A model generated the notes under the pieces. The model saw only the letters and a program-made list of their open reading frames with translations. It had not been told where the DNA came from and did no database searches. Positions 25,774-33,506 of a stretch of 64,000 nucleotides of DNA are shown in pieces; position 1 is the first letter of the stretch, and each line of letters begins with the position of its first letter. This stretch comes from Bradyrhizobium algeriense (GTDB lineage Bacteria > Pseudomonadota > Alphaproteobacteria > Rhizobiales > Xanthobacteraceae). The translations under genes and the position numbers were made by a program. The stretch covers positions 392,001 to 456,000 of the forward strand of contig NZ_PYCN01000001.1 in assembly GCF_003062295.1 (NCBI RefSeq). The letters run 5' to 3'.

Positions 25774-27237
25774 ATGACGGTGTCAGGGCTTCTCGGCATC
25801 CTGATCGGGCTCGGCCTTTTGATCGCGTTCGCGTTCCGGGGCTGGAGCGTATTGCTGCTTGCGCCGGTCGCCGCTTTGATCGCAGCGCTGTTCTCCCGCG
25901 AGCCGCTGCTCGCCCACTGGACCCAGACCTTCATGGCCAGCGCGGCGGGCTTTCTGGCGCAGTTCTTTCCGCTGTTTCTGCTTGGCGCGCTGTTCGGCAA
26001 GCTGATGGAGGACAGCGGATCGGTCGCCGCGATCGCGAGCTTCATGACCGAGCGGCTCGGCCCGCAGCGGGCCGTGCTGGCGGTCGTGCTCGCCGGGGCG
26101 CTCGTCACCTATGGCGGCGTCAGTCTGTTCGTCGCCTTCTTCGTGCTGGCCCCGATGGCGCAGGAGCTGTTTCGTGCGGCCGGCATCCCGCGGCGTCTGA
26201 TGCCGGCGGCCATCGTGCTCGGCACCTCGACCTTCACCATGTCGGCCTTGCCCGGCACGCCGTCGATCCAGAATGCGATTCCGATGCCGTTCTTCGGCAC
26301 CACGCCCTTTGCCGCGCCCGGCCTCGGCATCCTGGCATCGCTGATCATGCTCGGCTTCGGCCTGTGGTGGCTCCATCGCCAGGAGGCGATCGCAAAGAGG
26401 AATGGCGAAGGCTTCGGCGAGGGCGCGCCGATGCCGTCCGACCGTCTCGCCGCCGACGAAAAATTACGTGAACGCGCCACCACCGCGCGCGAGTTCGATC
26501 CGGCGGAGATCGTGCACGGTGAGGTGACCGACCTGCTGCCTCCGGCCATGCTCGCCGCGCTTCCCCTCATCATGGTGATGGTCGTCAATCTCGCGATGTC
26601 GCTGTTCATCCTGCCGGCACTCGACACCCGTTTTCTCGCCGAAGTTCGCTGGGGTGGGACATCGCTTGCCGCTGTCGGTGGCGTGTGGGCGGTGATCACG
26701 GCGCTTGCCTGCGCGATTCTGACCGTGCTCGCGGTGAGCCATCGGCGGCTGCCGGCGCTGCGCGCGACCATGGACGCCGGCGCCAACGCCTCGGTATTGC
26801 CGGCGATGAGCGTGGCGAGCCTGGTCGGCTTTGGCGCCGTGGTGGCGGCGATGCCTGCCTTCACGGTGGTGCGCGACGCCGTGCTCGGCATCGGCGGTGG
26901 ACCGCTGGTATCGCTGGCAGTCGCCACCAACGTGCTCGCAGCCCTGACCGGCTCGGCGTCGGGCGGGCTGACCATCGCGCTCGACGCGCTCGGAGCGACC
27001 TACATGACGCGCGCAGCGGAGATCGGACTCGATCCCGCGCTGCTGCATCGCGTGGCGGTGATCGGTTCGGGTGCGCTCGACAGCCTGCCCCATAATGGCG
27101 CGGTCGTCACGCTGCTCGCCGTCTGCGGATCGACGCACCGGGACAGCTATCGCGACATCGTCATGGTCGGCATCGTCGGCGCGCTCATTGCCCTCACTGC
27201 CGTCATCGCGCTCGGCTCGGTTGCAGGATCGTTCTGA
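25774..27237 (+). CDS. GntP-family permease
   Basis: 487 residues from the ATG at 25774, 4 bases after the patatin stop. Twelve or more membrane helices, with the ion-transporter-superfamily features LVTYGGVSLFVAFFVLAPMA, TSTFTMSALPGTPSIQNAIP and LAALTGSASGGLTIALDAL. A polar loop of about 60 residues (RNGEGFGEGAPMPSD to EIVHGEVTDLLPP) divides the two halves. GntP proteins carry gluconate or other small carboxylates with protons. Substrate not readable. Convergent with the DUF1326 gene. Confidence 0.87.
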   Translation: MTVSGLLGILIGLGLLIAFAFRGWSVLLLAPVAALIAALFSREPLLAHWTQTFMASAAGFLAQFFPLFLLGALFGKLMEDSGSVAAIASFMTERLGPQRAVLAVVLAGALVTYGGVSLFVAFFVLAPMAQELFRAAGIPRRLMPAAIVLGTSTFTMSALPGTPSIQNAIPMPFFGTTPFAAPGLGILASLIMLGFGLWWLHRQEAIAKRNGEGFGEGAPMPSDRLAADEKLRERATTAREFDPAEIVHGEVTDLLPPAMLAALPLIMVMVVNLAMSLFILPALDTRFLAEVRWGGTSLAAVGGVWAVITALACAILTVLAVSHRRLPALRATMDAGANASVLPAMSVASLVGFGAVVAAMPAFTVVRDAVLGIGGGPLVSLAVATNVLAALTGSASGGLTIALDALGATYMTRAAEIGLDPALLHRVAVIGSGALDSLPHNGAVVTLLAVCGSTHRDSYRDIVMVGIVGALIALTAVIALGSVAGSF

Positions 27238-27252
27238 GCATCGGCACTGACG

Positions 27253-27942
27253 TCATCCACGGGAAGGCGGGGTCATGCCTCCAAGCCACGCCGTGAGCCT
27301 TGATCTTTCCCTGACCAGGCCATCCTGATTGAAGTGGTGAACGCAAAAATGTGCCCATGAATCCTCGAACGCCATTTCCATGTCGCCTGTGATCGACGTG
27401 GTACCTATCCCGATTTCTGCGTAGGTAAACTCGAAACTGCCACTAGGACGTGCCAGCGCAATGTGGAACGGTTGACCGGTAAACTCGTTGATCTTCGGCC
27501 TGCCGGTGCTCCGCATGACGCCTTGTATCTCTACCCTTGCGGTTCTGAGCTCCAGGTCCGCATCAAGATCAATCGGCAGGAACAACGTCTCGCAGAATTC
27601 CGAGCATGTCGACGCGAATACGGCGAAAAAATTGCTCAGTGGTTCGCATGCCTCGCCTGAGATGATCGTTTCAAGCGCGATCCGTTGAGCTTTATCTGCG
27701 CGCTCGTCGATAACGATCTGGCGCCGGCCGTTTCTGTCCTTGATTTCGCCGGGCCACTTGTACAGCGCCGCCCAGTTCAGGCCTGAGAGCGGCGTATCGT
27801 CGAAGTGGCCTTCAACGATGGCACCGACGAAGGCCGACTGACAATAGCCGTGAGTACTCGGCAGGTTGAACTGGCAACCACAATTCATAGCGCAATTGCA
27901 GTTATCGTAAGTTTCGCTCTTGAATAGCCATTGATCAGCCAT
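27253..27942 (-). CDS. DUF1326-domain protein
   Basis: 229 residues from the ATG at 27942, with GGGAGG upstream; the open frame extends to 28050 without a good start. The N-terminal Cys-rich ETYDNCNCAMNCGCQFNLP is the hallmark of DUF1326 and suggests metal binding. The remainder (GHFDDTPLSGLNWAALYKWPGE, IEIGIGTTSITGDME-like strands) is a beta-rich domain. Cytosolic, function unknown. In other genomes this family often neighbours DUF2182 membrane proteins, not seen here. Confidence 0.85.
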   Translation of the reverse strand: MADQWLFKSETYDNCNCAMNCGCQFNLPSTHGYCQSAFVGAIVEGHFDDTPLSGLNWAALYKWPGEIKDRNGRRQIVIDERADKAQRIALETIISGEACEPLSNFFAVFASTCSEFCETLFLPIDLDADLELRTARVEIQGVMRSTGRPKINEFTGQPFHIALARPSGSFEFTYAEIGIGTTSITGDMEMAFEDSWAHFCVHHFNQDGLVRERSRLTAWLGGMTPPSRG

Positions 27943-28212
27943 CTCACTGCGCCTCCCTTCGCTTGTGGTTGACGCCATGACTCCGCAAACAGGTGAATGT
28001 CGCCCCCGAGCCTCCAGTCTGGAACCGGGGGATTGCGTTGTAGTGTTCACACCCCGTTTGCCCCCGGAAGTTTAGCGGCGTTGACCTGCGACTGAAACCG
28101 GATGCTTGGATTTCCGGTTGTGGCCCATTGACGCCCCCGGCGCCCCCGGGGTTCAGAACCGCTAACGAGACCAAAAGGAGCCCGATTAGCCTGCTGGTTG
28201 GCATGGTCGCTT

Positions 28213-28374
28213 GCTGCACAACCGCCCCTCCCGCGATCCGACGGCCCCACGGGCCGATATCCAGATGACAAACGCGATCGTCGAGTTGCCAACCGGCTCG
28301 GCATTTCCGTCCATGACCACATCATCGTTGGCAAGAACGGTCACGCAGGTTTGAGAGGACTGCAGTTCATCCAG
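28213..28374 (+). pseudogene. radC 3'-end fragment, copy 3 (frameshifted)
   Basis: About 160 bases match the end of radC from the JAB motif onward: LHNRPSRDPTAPRADIQMT in one frame, then, after a one-base loss near 28285, [15 protein letters not shown] and HAGLRGLQFI. The stop codon is changed (tag to cag). Less like radC than copy 2, so older or from another lineage. Same strand as intact radC, 13.5 kb away. Confidence 0.75.
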
Positions 28375-28532
28375 CGGCGTCAGGGTCCATCGTAGATTGA
28401 GTACGGTGCGTGACTGCATATCTAGTCCAGCGCGTTAATCTGCGATTTTGTATTGCAAAGCTAGCAGCGGCGTTCCGTTACTCTGCGCCTTTGCGCGAGA
28501 GTTTCCTGGCCGCGATGATGATGGAGCATCGG

Positions 28533-29450
28533 ATGCGGACGACACGCCGAACGTTCGTGCAGGCCTCCTTGGCAACGGCCACCGCCGCGCTCTTGCCGAT
28601 CTCTCTGCATGCCCAGCAGAGCCCGCCCGCCCGCCGTGCCATCCCCTCGACCCGCGAGGAGATACCGATCGTCGGATTGGGGACCTGGATCACCTTCAAC
28701 GTCGGCGGCGATCCGATACTGAGGGACGAATGCGCGGGTGTCATGGCCGCCTTCTTCGAGGCGGGCGGCCGCATGATCGACTCCTCGCCCATGTATGGCT
28801 CGTCGCAGCCGGTGATTGGCTACGGCCTTCAGAAGCTCGGGCGGCCCTCCGCGCTATTCTCGGCCGAAAAGGTCTGGACGTCCTCAGGCGCGGGAGGTCC
28901 GCCCCAGATCGAGCAATCGCGTCGCTTCTGGGGGGTGCCGAAGTTCGACCTCATTCAGATTCACAATCTTCTCGCCTGGAAGGCGCATCTGCAGACGCTC
29001 TTCCAGATGAAGGCGGCAGGCGCGGTGCGTTACGTTGGAATCACCACATCCGAGGGCCGCCGCCACGATCTCCTCGAACAGATCATGCGGAACGAGCCGA
29101 TCGATTTCGTGCAGTTCTCCTACAACGTCGTCGACCGCGAGGCGGAGGCGCGGCTGCTGCCGCTGGCGTCGGAGCGCGGCATTGCCGTGATCGTCAACCG
29201 GCCGTTCCGGCAAGGCGCGCTGACCGACCGCCTCAAGCGAGAGCCGCTGCCCGAATGGGCGCGCGAGCTGGGGGTGTCGAGCTGGGCGCAGCTCATCTTG
29301 AAATTCATCCTCTCTCATCCGGCCGTCACCGTCGCGATTCCGGCGACCACCCGCGTCGACCACGTGCGTGAAAACCTCTCGGGCGCCGCCGGCCCGATGC
29401 CTGATCAGGCCATGCGGGAGCGCATCTCGGCCCACGTGAAGGCGCTGTGA
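28533..29450 (+). CDS. Tat-exported aldo/keto reductase
   Basis: 305 residues from the ATG at 28533, after GGAGCATCG; ATGs at 28515-28523 are alternatives. Twin-arginine signal TTRRTFVQASLATATAALL, cut near LHAQQ. The AKR barrel follows with GLGTWITFN, the catalytic Tyr in DSSPMYGSSQPVIG, Lys in SAEKVW and the IQIHN His, and ends in VTVAIPATTRVDHVRENL. Exported AKRs are unusual because they need cofactor before export. Its stop overlaps the next ATG (TGATG), so the two are coupled. Confidence 0.87.
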   Translation: MRTTRRTFVQASLATATAALLPISLHAQQSPPARRAIPSTREEIPIVGLGTWITFNVGGDPILRDECAGVMAAFFEAGGRMIDSSPMYGSSQPVIGYGLQKLGRPSALFSAEKVWTSSGAGGPPQIEQSRRFWGVPKFDLIQIHNLLAWKAHLQTLFQMKAAGAVRYVGITTSEGRRHDLLEQIMRNEPIDFVQFSYNVVDREAEARLLPLASERGIAVIVNRPFRQGALTDRLKREPLPEWARELGVSSWAQLILKFILSHPAVTVAIPATTRVDHVRENLSGAAGPMPDQAMRERISAHVKAL

Positions 29451-30133
29451 TGTCGGAGTGGTGGACCTACCGGGCAGAGGATTTCCTGCTGTTTTCGCCG
29501 CGCGTCTACTGGCGCATGTTCGAATCGCACAATGCGGCGCTCTGGCCCCTGCACGTGCTGACGCTCGCCGCCGGCCTCCTCATCATCCTGCTCGTCGCGT
29601 GGCGACCGGGAACCTGGGCACGCTGGATCGCATTCATCCTCGCGGCGCTTTGGGTCTTCGTCGGGTGGTCCTTCCTGTGGAATCGCTACGCGACCATCAA
29701 CTGGGCCGCCGCCTATGTCGCGCCGGCTTTCGCCGTTGAGGGCGTGTTGCTGCTCGTGATCGGGTCGTTGCGCGATGGTCTCGCCTTCGACCGGCGCGGG
29801 CCTGCCGGTTGGATTGGATATCTCATCCTCGCCTTCGCACTCGCCGGACAGCCATTGCTTGCGCCGCTGCAGGGACGTGGCTGGGCCTCGTCCGAGATCT
29901 TTGGCATCGCGCCGGATCCGACTGTAATCGCGACGCTCGGCCTTCTGCTGCTCGCCCGCGGCAAGCTTTTGCCAGTGCTGCTGCCAATTCCCGCTCTCTG
30001 GTGCCTCTTGAGCGGCCTAACCCTCAGCACGATGGGAGAGCCGCAAGCGTGGGCCCCCTATGCCGCCCTGGCGCTTGCCGCTGCAGCCTGGACCTGGATG
30101 ATCATCCGCCGGCGCAGCTGGCCGATAGCATGA
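29450..30133 (+). CDS. DUF6064-type membrane protein
   Basis: 227 residues from the ATG overlapping the preceding stop. Starts SEWWTYRAEDFLLFSPRVYWRMFE and then has about seven hydrophobic helices (LHVLTLAAGLLIILLVAW, WIAFILAALWVFVGWSFLW and on), with a short WIMIIRRRSW-like basic end. This pattern fits the DUF6064 family, function unknown. Coupling to the exported AKR suggests a joint role at the membrane. Confidence 0.75.
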   Translation: MSEWWTYRAEDFLLFSPRVYWRMFESHNAALWPLHVLTLAAGLLIILLVAWRPGTWARWIAFILAALWVFVGWSFLWNRYATINWAAAYVAPAFAVEGVLLLVIGSLRDGLAFDRRGPAGWIGYLILAFALAGQPLLAPLQGRGWASSEIFGIAPDPTVIATLGLLLLARGKLLPVLLPIPALWCLLSGLTLSTMGEPQAWAPYAALALAAAAWTWMIIRRRSWPIA

Positions 30134-30146
30134 AGGAGAACCGAAC

Positions 30147-30665
30147 GTGAGCGCCGAAGTAGCGATCCGACCGTTCATGGAGGAAGACGCGCCTCAGGTG
30201 CGCGAGCTATTCATTGTGGTCAACCGCCTGCTATCGCCACCGCATATGCGCGATGCCTTTGAAGCTTACATCGCTCGTTCATTGACCGAGGAAATGGATC
30301 GTGTCGCCGCGTACTATGGTGAGCGAGGCGGTGGCTTTTGGGTCGCGCTCGGGGAAACGAAGGTCGTCGGCATGTTCGGCCTTGAACCCGCAGCGCCTGA
30401 CGCCATGGAGCTGCGTCGCATGTATGTTGACCCGTCCGCCCGACGTAACGGGATCGCGCGGTCGATGCTGCGATTTGCAGAGGCTGAGTGCCGTCGGCTT
30501 AACATGCAAAGGCTTGAATTGAGCACGTCTGAATTACAGCCGGCCGCGCTCGAACTGTACAGGCACGCGGGATATCGGTTGCTGAACGAGGCCGTCGCCG
30601 AGCAGGCGAGCAACAAGACGCTGGGAGGCGGCATTCGTCGATATTACTTCGAAAGGATCTTATAG
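30147..30665 (+). CDS. GNAT-family N-acetyltransferase
   Basis: 172 residues from a GTG with AAGGAG 10 bases upstream. Acetyl-CoA motif A is plain: LRRMYVDPSARRNGIARSML, followed by AEAECRRLNMQRLELST and the motif-B LYRHAGYRLL. A single GNAT domain; acceptor unknown. Fourteen bases after the DUF6064 gene, so probably the same operon. The 77 bp after it, up to the DUF3237 gene, hold nothing certain. Confidence 0.88.
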   Translation: MSAEVAIRPFMEEDAPQVRELFIVVNRLLSPPHMRDAFEAYIARSLTEEMDRVAAYYGERGGGFWVALGETKVVGMFGLEPAAPDAMELRRMYVDPSARRNGIARSMLRFAEAECRRLNMQRLELSTSELQPAALELYRHAGYRLLNEAVAEQASNKTLGGGIRRYYFERIL

Positions 30666-30742
30666 AAGACCTGTGCCAAGCACCTCGGCTGCCATGCCGC
30701 GCGAGAGCGACGGCAGGGTCGCGCAATCCTCGAGATGCATCG

Positions 30743-31237
30743 TCAGACGATCTGAGAAACATTGTAGGCAATTCCGCCCTCGACCAGATATCCCGACCCC
30801 ACGCAGACGATATCGTTCATCCAGGCGTATTGCTCCGCGCCGGTTTCGAACAGCGGGTTGGTTCGGAAGTAGTAGCGCGATGGATCGACCTGATAACGCG
30901 TGGCGGGATTGGCCATGTCGGCACGCAAATCCGCCGGCGTGATCCAGCGGCCGCCATAGGTCATGTGCACCAGCGCACCGTCATGGGTGCGAAGCGTCAG
31001 GCGGACGTCGAGCGACATGGCGCCATCGGCACGAAACAACGCCCAGTCGCCGCCGCCGGGCACCACCTCGCCGCGCAGCCTTGGGCCCTCGAAGCTTCCG
31101 CCGGCCGCGCCGAACAGGATGCGGCGGCCGAGCGGGCCGTCTCCGATGTTCAGTTTTGGATTGAGATCGACGACGATGTCGAACAGTGGCGCCGTGCTGA
31201 TTGCGGCGACGGGTTTGATGCGTGGATCTGCTGACAT
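30743..31237 (-). CDS. DUF3237-domain protein
   Basis: 164 residues from the ATG at 31237; upstream in-frame sequence belongs to the neighbouring gene. DUF3237 features: LFDIVVDLNPKLNIGDGPLG, RRILFGAAGGSFEGPRLRGEV, GGGDWALFRADGAMSLDVR and RYYFRTNPLFETGAEQYAW. A small beta-barrel protein of unknown activity. Follows the SnoaL-like gene by 29 bases in a two-gene operon facing the TetR regulator. Confidence 0.85.
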   Translation of the reverse strand: MSADPRIKPVAAISTAPLFDIVVDLNPKLNIGDGPLGRRILFGAAGGSFEGPRLRGEVVPGGGDWALFRADGAMSLDVRLTLRTHDGALVHMTYGGRWITPADLRADMANPATRYQVDPSRYYFRTNPLFETGAEQYAWMNDIVCVGSGYLVEGGIAYNVSQIV

Positions 31238-31266
31238 GCTTGAAGCCCTGGTTTGCTGGGAGGGTG

Positions 31267-31737
31267 TCATTCCGCGGCCTGCTGCCGGGCGGCAATACCC
31301 CCAAAAATCTTGCGCCGAACCGCATCGGTCGAGACCCCGGATTGGGCGCACAACTCCGACAGGTCGAAGAAGAAGCGTTCACGGACGATCCGGTCGTCCC
31401 TGAAGGCGAACTGGATGAACACGGGGAGTTCGGCACGCCGGCCGTTCGGCGCCACGCCGAACCGATCGCCGGTCATGGTCATTTGCACGCGCCCCCAGCA
31501 GACCAGCGTATCGTCGTTGGCGGCGTGGCCTTCGAGCACGACATTGTAATCCGGGAACGCGGCGAAGAACCGGGTCAGCATTTTGGCGTTTTCGGCCAGG
31601 CCGCGGGCGCTGGTGCCGAAGGCCGGGGTTTCCAGCAGCATGTCGTCATGAAGGACGGCTAGCGCCGCCGGCACGTCCTGCCGGCTCTTCGCGACCGCGA
31701 GCGCCTGGGCCAGTTCGAACATCCGATCGCTGTTCAT
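31267..31737 (-). CDS. SnoaL/NTF2-like protein
   Basis: 156 residues from the ATG at 31737, with GGGAGG 5 bases before it. A single NTF2-like cone fold: ELAQALAVAKSRQDVPAALAV, LHDDMLLETPAFGTSARG, MLTRFFAAFPDYNVVLEGH and FVIQFAFRDD-like strands. Such proteins bind or isomerise small hydrophobic molecules. First gene of the DUF3237 operon and adjacent to a palindromic TetR operator, so both are probably induced by the TetR ligand. Confidence 0.82.
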   Translation of the reverse strand: MNSDRMFELAQALAVAKSRQDVPAALAVLHDDMLLETPAFGTSARGLAENAKMLTRFFAAFPDYNVVLEGHAANDDTLVCWGRVQMTMTGDRFGVAPNGRRAELPVFIQFAFRDDRIVRERFFFDLSELCAQSGVSTDAVRRKIFGGIAARQQAAE

Positions 31738-31809
31738 GTGATCCCTCCTCCCAAAGTCCCTTCCGCCGGACGCGGAACGGCCGTCTCGAAAATACATACC
31801 AATTGTTTT

Positions 31810-31830
31810 TAACATACCGTGTGTATGTTA
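31810..31830. promoter_or_regulatory. TetR operator
   Basis: TAACATAC-CGTGT-GTATGTTA, a perfect palindrome with 8-bp arms and a 5-bp centre, between the divergent SnoaL-like and TetR genes, 42 bases before the regulator's ATG. A half-site ATACATACC lies at 31792-31800. Confidence 0.75.
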
Positions 31831-31871
31831 TATGTTGATAGGCTCTCAAGCGTCAAGTGGTATGCCGGGGC

Positions 31872-32480
31872 ATGCAGGAAGCCGGACGCGAACGAACCCG
31901 CCGCGAGGAATACACCGAGGCCACGAGGCAGGCGTTGCTGGCGGCCGGCCGGGACGCCTTTGCGAGCGAGGGCTATCAGGCGGCGGGGATCGAGGCGATC
32001 TCGCGCGCCGCACGGGTGACGCGGGGCGCCTTCTATCACCACTTCGAAGACAAGAAGGCGCTGTTCGACGCCGTGGTCGTCGCCTTGCAGATCGAAGCCG
32101 CCGCCAGGATCGAAGCGAGAGCGAAGACGCAGCGCAAGGTATGGGATCGCCTGACCGAGGGCATCGACGCCTATCTCGACGTCTGCCTCGAACGGGCCTA
32201 CGCGCGAATCGTGATCCAGGAAGCCCCGGCGGTGCTCGGCAATGCGCGCTACCGGGAGATCGAGGAAGCCCACCCGATGGCCTTGCTCACCGCGACGCTG
32301 GCGGCGCTGAAGCGCCAGGGCGAGCTCGATTTCGAGGACATCGAGCTCCTGAGCCGGATGGTCGATGCGATGATCTGCGAGGTGGCGCTGCTGCTGCCGG
32401 GGGCGGAGAATCCGAAGAAGCTCCGGGCGCGCGGGCAAAAGATCATCGGCAGTCTGCTCGGCTCGTTTCGTACGGCTTGA
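31872..32480 (+). CDS. TetR/AcrR-family transcriptional regulator
   Basis: 202 residues from the ATG at 31872 (a GTG at 31857 is possible). N-terminal helix-turn-helix: ATRQALLAAGRDAFASEGYQA, IEAISRAARVTRGAFYHHFEDKKALF, the classic TetR signature. The C-terminal ligand-binding helices contain VIQEAPAVLG, frequent in TetR proteins of this type. Divergent from the SnoaL/DUF3237 operon with a strong palindrome between, so a local repressor. Ligand unknown. Confidence 0.92.
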   Translation: MQEAGRERTRREEYTEATRQALLAAGRDAFASEGYQAAGIEAISRAARVTRGAFYHHFEDKKALFDAVVVALQIEAAARIEARAKTQRKVWDRLTEGIDAYLDVCLERAYARIVIQEAPAVLGNARYREIEEAHPMALLTATLAALKRQGELDFEDIELLSRMVDAMICEVALLLPGAENPKKLRARGQKIIGSLLGSFRTA

Positions 32481-32492
32481 GCGCTCGCCTCA

Positions 32493-32870
32493 TCACGGCT
32501 CGATCCACCGCCGCACGGCTTCCGCCGTGTCGGCCGGCGTGGTGTTGAAGCAAATGCGGGTTTGCGGCGCGCCGAGGTGAACCAGGTTGATGATCCGTTC
32601 GAACAGAAGCAGCCGCTCCCGCGGCTCGCGCAGCCCGGCGCCGATCACCACGCAGTCATAATGCTTTGCGCCCAGCGCCGCCGCGGCCACCGCTTCGGCC
32701 GTGTCGCCGAGGTCGATCAGGCAGCTATCGGAGTCATAGCCCATCGCGCGAAGCTGCTCGATTTGCGCCTTGATGTAGCTCGTCACCAATTCGGCCGTGA
32801 GCCCGGGGAATGCGCTGAAGTCTACCAGGGAAGGCTCGATGCCGATCGCGAGCACGGTCTTTTTCGCCAT
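32493..32870 (-). CDS. Conserved cytosolic protein, Rossmann-like
   Basis: 125 residues from the ATG at 32870. Begins KKTVLAIGIEPSLVDFSAFPG, then IEQLRAMGYDSDSCLIDLGD and AKHYDCVVIGAGLREPRERLLLFE, and ends RICFNTTPADTAEAVRRWIEP. The alternating strands and helices suggest a flavodoxin or Rossmann-type fold without a cofactor motif I can name. Convergent with the TetR gene, 12 bases between stops. Confidence 0.7.
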   Translation of the reverse strand: MAKKTVLAIGIEPSLVDFSAFPGLTAELVTSYIKAQIEQLRAMGYDSDSCLIDLGDTAEAVAAAALGAKHYDCVVIGAGLREPRERLLLFERIINLVHLGAPQTRICFNTTPADTAEAVRRWIEP

Positions 32871-33056
32871 GCACCTGCTCCGGGCAAAGTGATTTGCGCT
32901 TAGGGAAACGCGCCCGTCCTCAAACAGGTTCCGGCCCAGCCGGTCGACATGATTATTCGACTGATGTCGAAGCATTCATGTCGCGAAATCGGGCATTGTG
33001 ATCTGCGTCGCCGGCTCGGAATCGAACCGGCGCCGGAGGTTTCACAGGAGAACACC

Positions 33057-33368
33057 ATGGCTGCTACAGACAACGCGAACCAGAACCTGGTCGTTACCGC
33101 ATTCTGGGAAGTCAATTCGGGCGAGGAAGGCACCGTCGCGGAGCTTCTGAAGGATTTTCTGCCGCAGGCGCAGCGCGAGCCGGGCGTCAAGGCGTTCCAG
33201 ATTCACCAGAACGTTGCCAAGCCCAGGGAATTCTTCTTCTATGAAGTGTTCGCGGGTGAAGCGGCCTTCGCCGAGCATCAGCAGACCGACCACTTCAAGA
33301 ACATCATCCTCGGGCAGGCGATTCCGAAACTCGCCAAGCGCGAACGGTCACAGTTCCGCTTCATCTGA
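33057..33368 (+). CDS. Antibiotic biosynthesis monooxygenase (ABM) domain protein
   Basis: 103 residues from the ATG at 33057, with CAGGAG 6 bases upstream. A single ABM ferredoxin-like domain: NLVVTAFWEVNSGEEGTVAE, REPGVKAFQIHQNV, FFFYEVFAGEAAFAEHQQTDHFKN. Such small dimeric proteins include cofactor-free quinone monooxygenases and haem-degrading enzymes; nothing here picks between them. Confidence 0.85.
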   Translation: MAATDNANQNLVVTAFWEVNSGEEGTVAELLKDFLPQAQREPGVKAFQIHQNVAKPREFFFYEVFAGEAAFAEHQQTDHFKNIILGQAIPKLAKRERSQFRFI

Positions 33369-33370
33369 AT

Positions 33371-33460
33371 TCAGGCCGGATCCGGCGCGCTGCCGATCGC
33401 CTCCGCGGCGCGCCGCTTCAGCAATTGCTGTTCGCGCTTGTTGCCTGCAAGCGCCGCTGC
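33371..33460 (-). pseudogene. 3'-end remnant of an ECF sigma factor gene
   Basis: On the reverse strand a 29-codon tail reads LAGNKREQQLLKRRAAEAIG and ends in TGA at 33371. It matches the C-terminus of the sigma factor at 38677-39942 (LATNKRERELLKRRAAEAG). At DNA level 33399-33453 and 38696-38750 agree at 49 of 55 positions, same orientation. Homology stops just upstream, so only the gene end is present. It sits at the left border of the porin-sitABCD block. Confidence 0.75.
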
Positions 33461-33506
33461 CGGGAGTTTTCGTCTCTCACGACAGCCGAAAAACGGCGTA
33501 CCGGAC

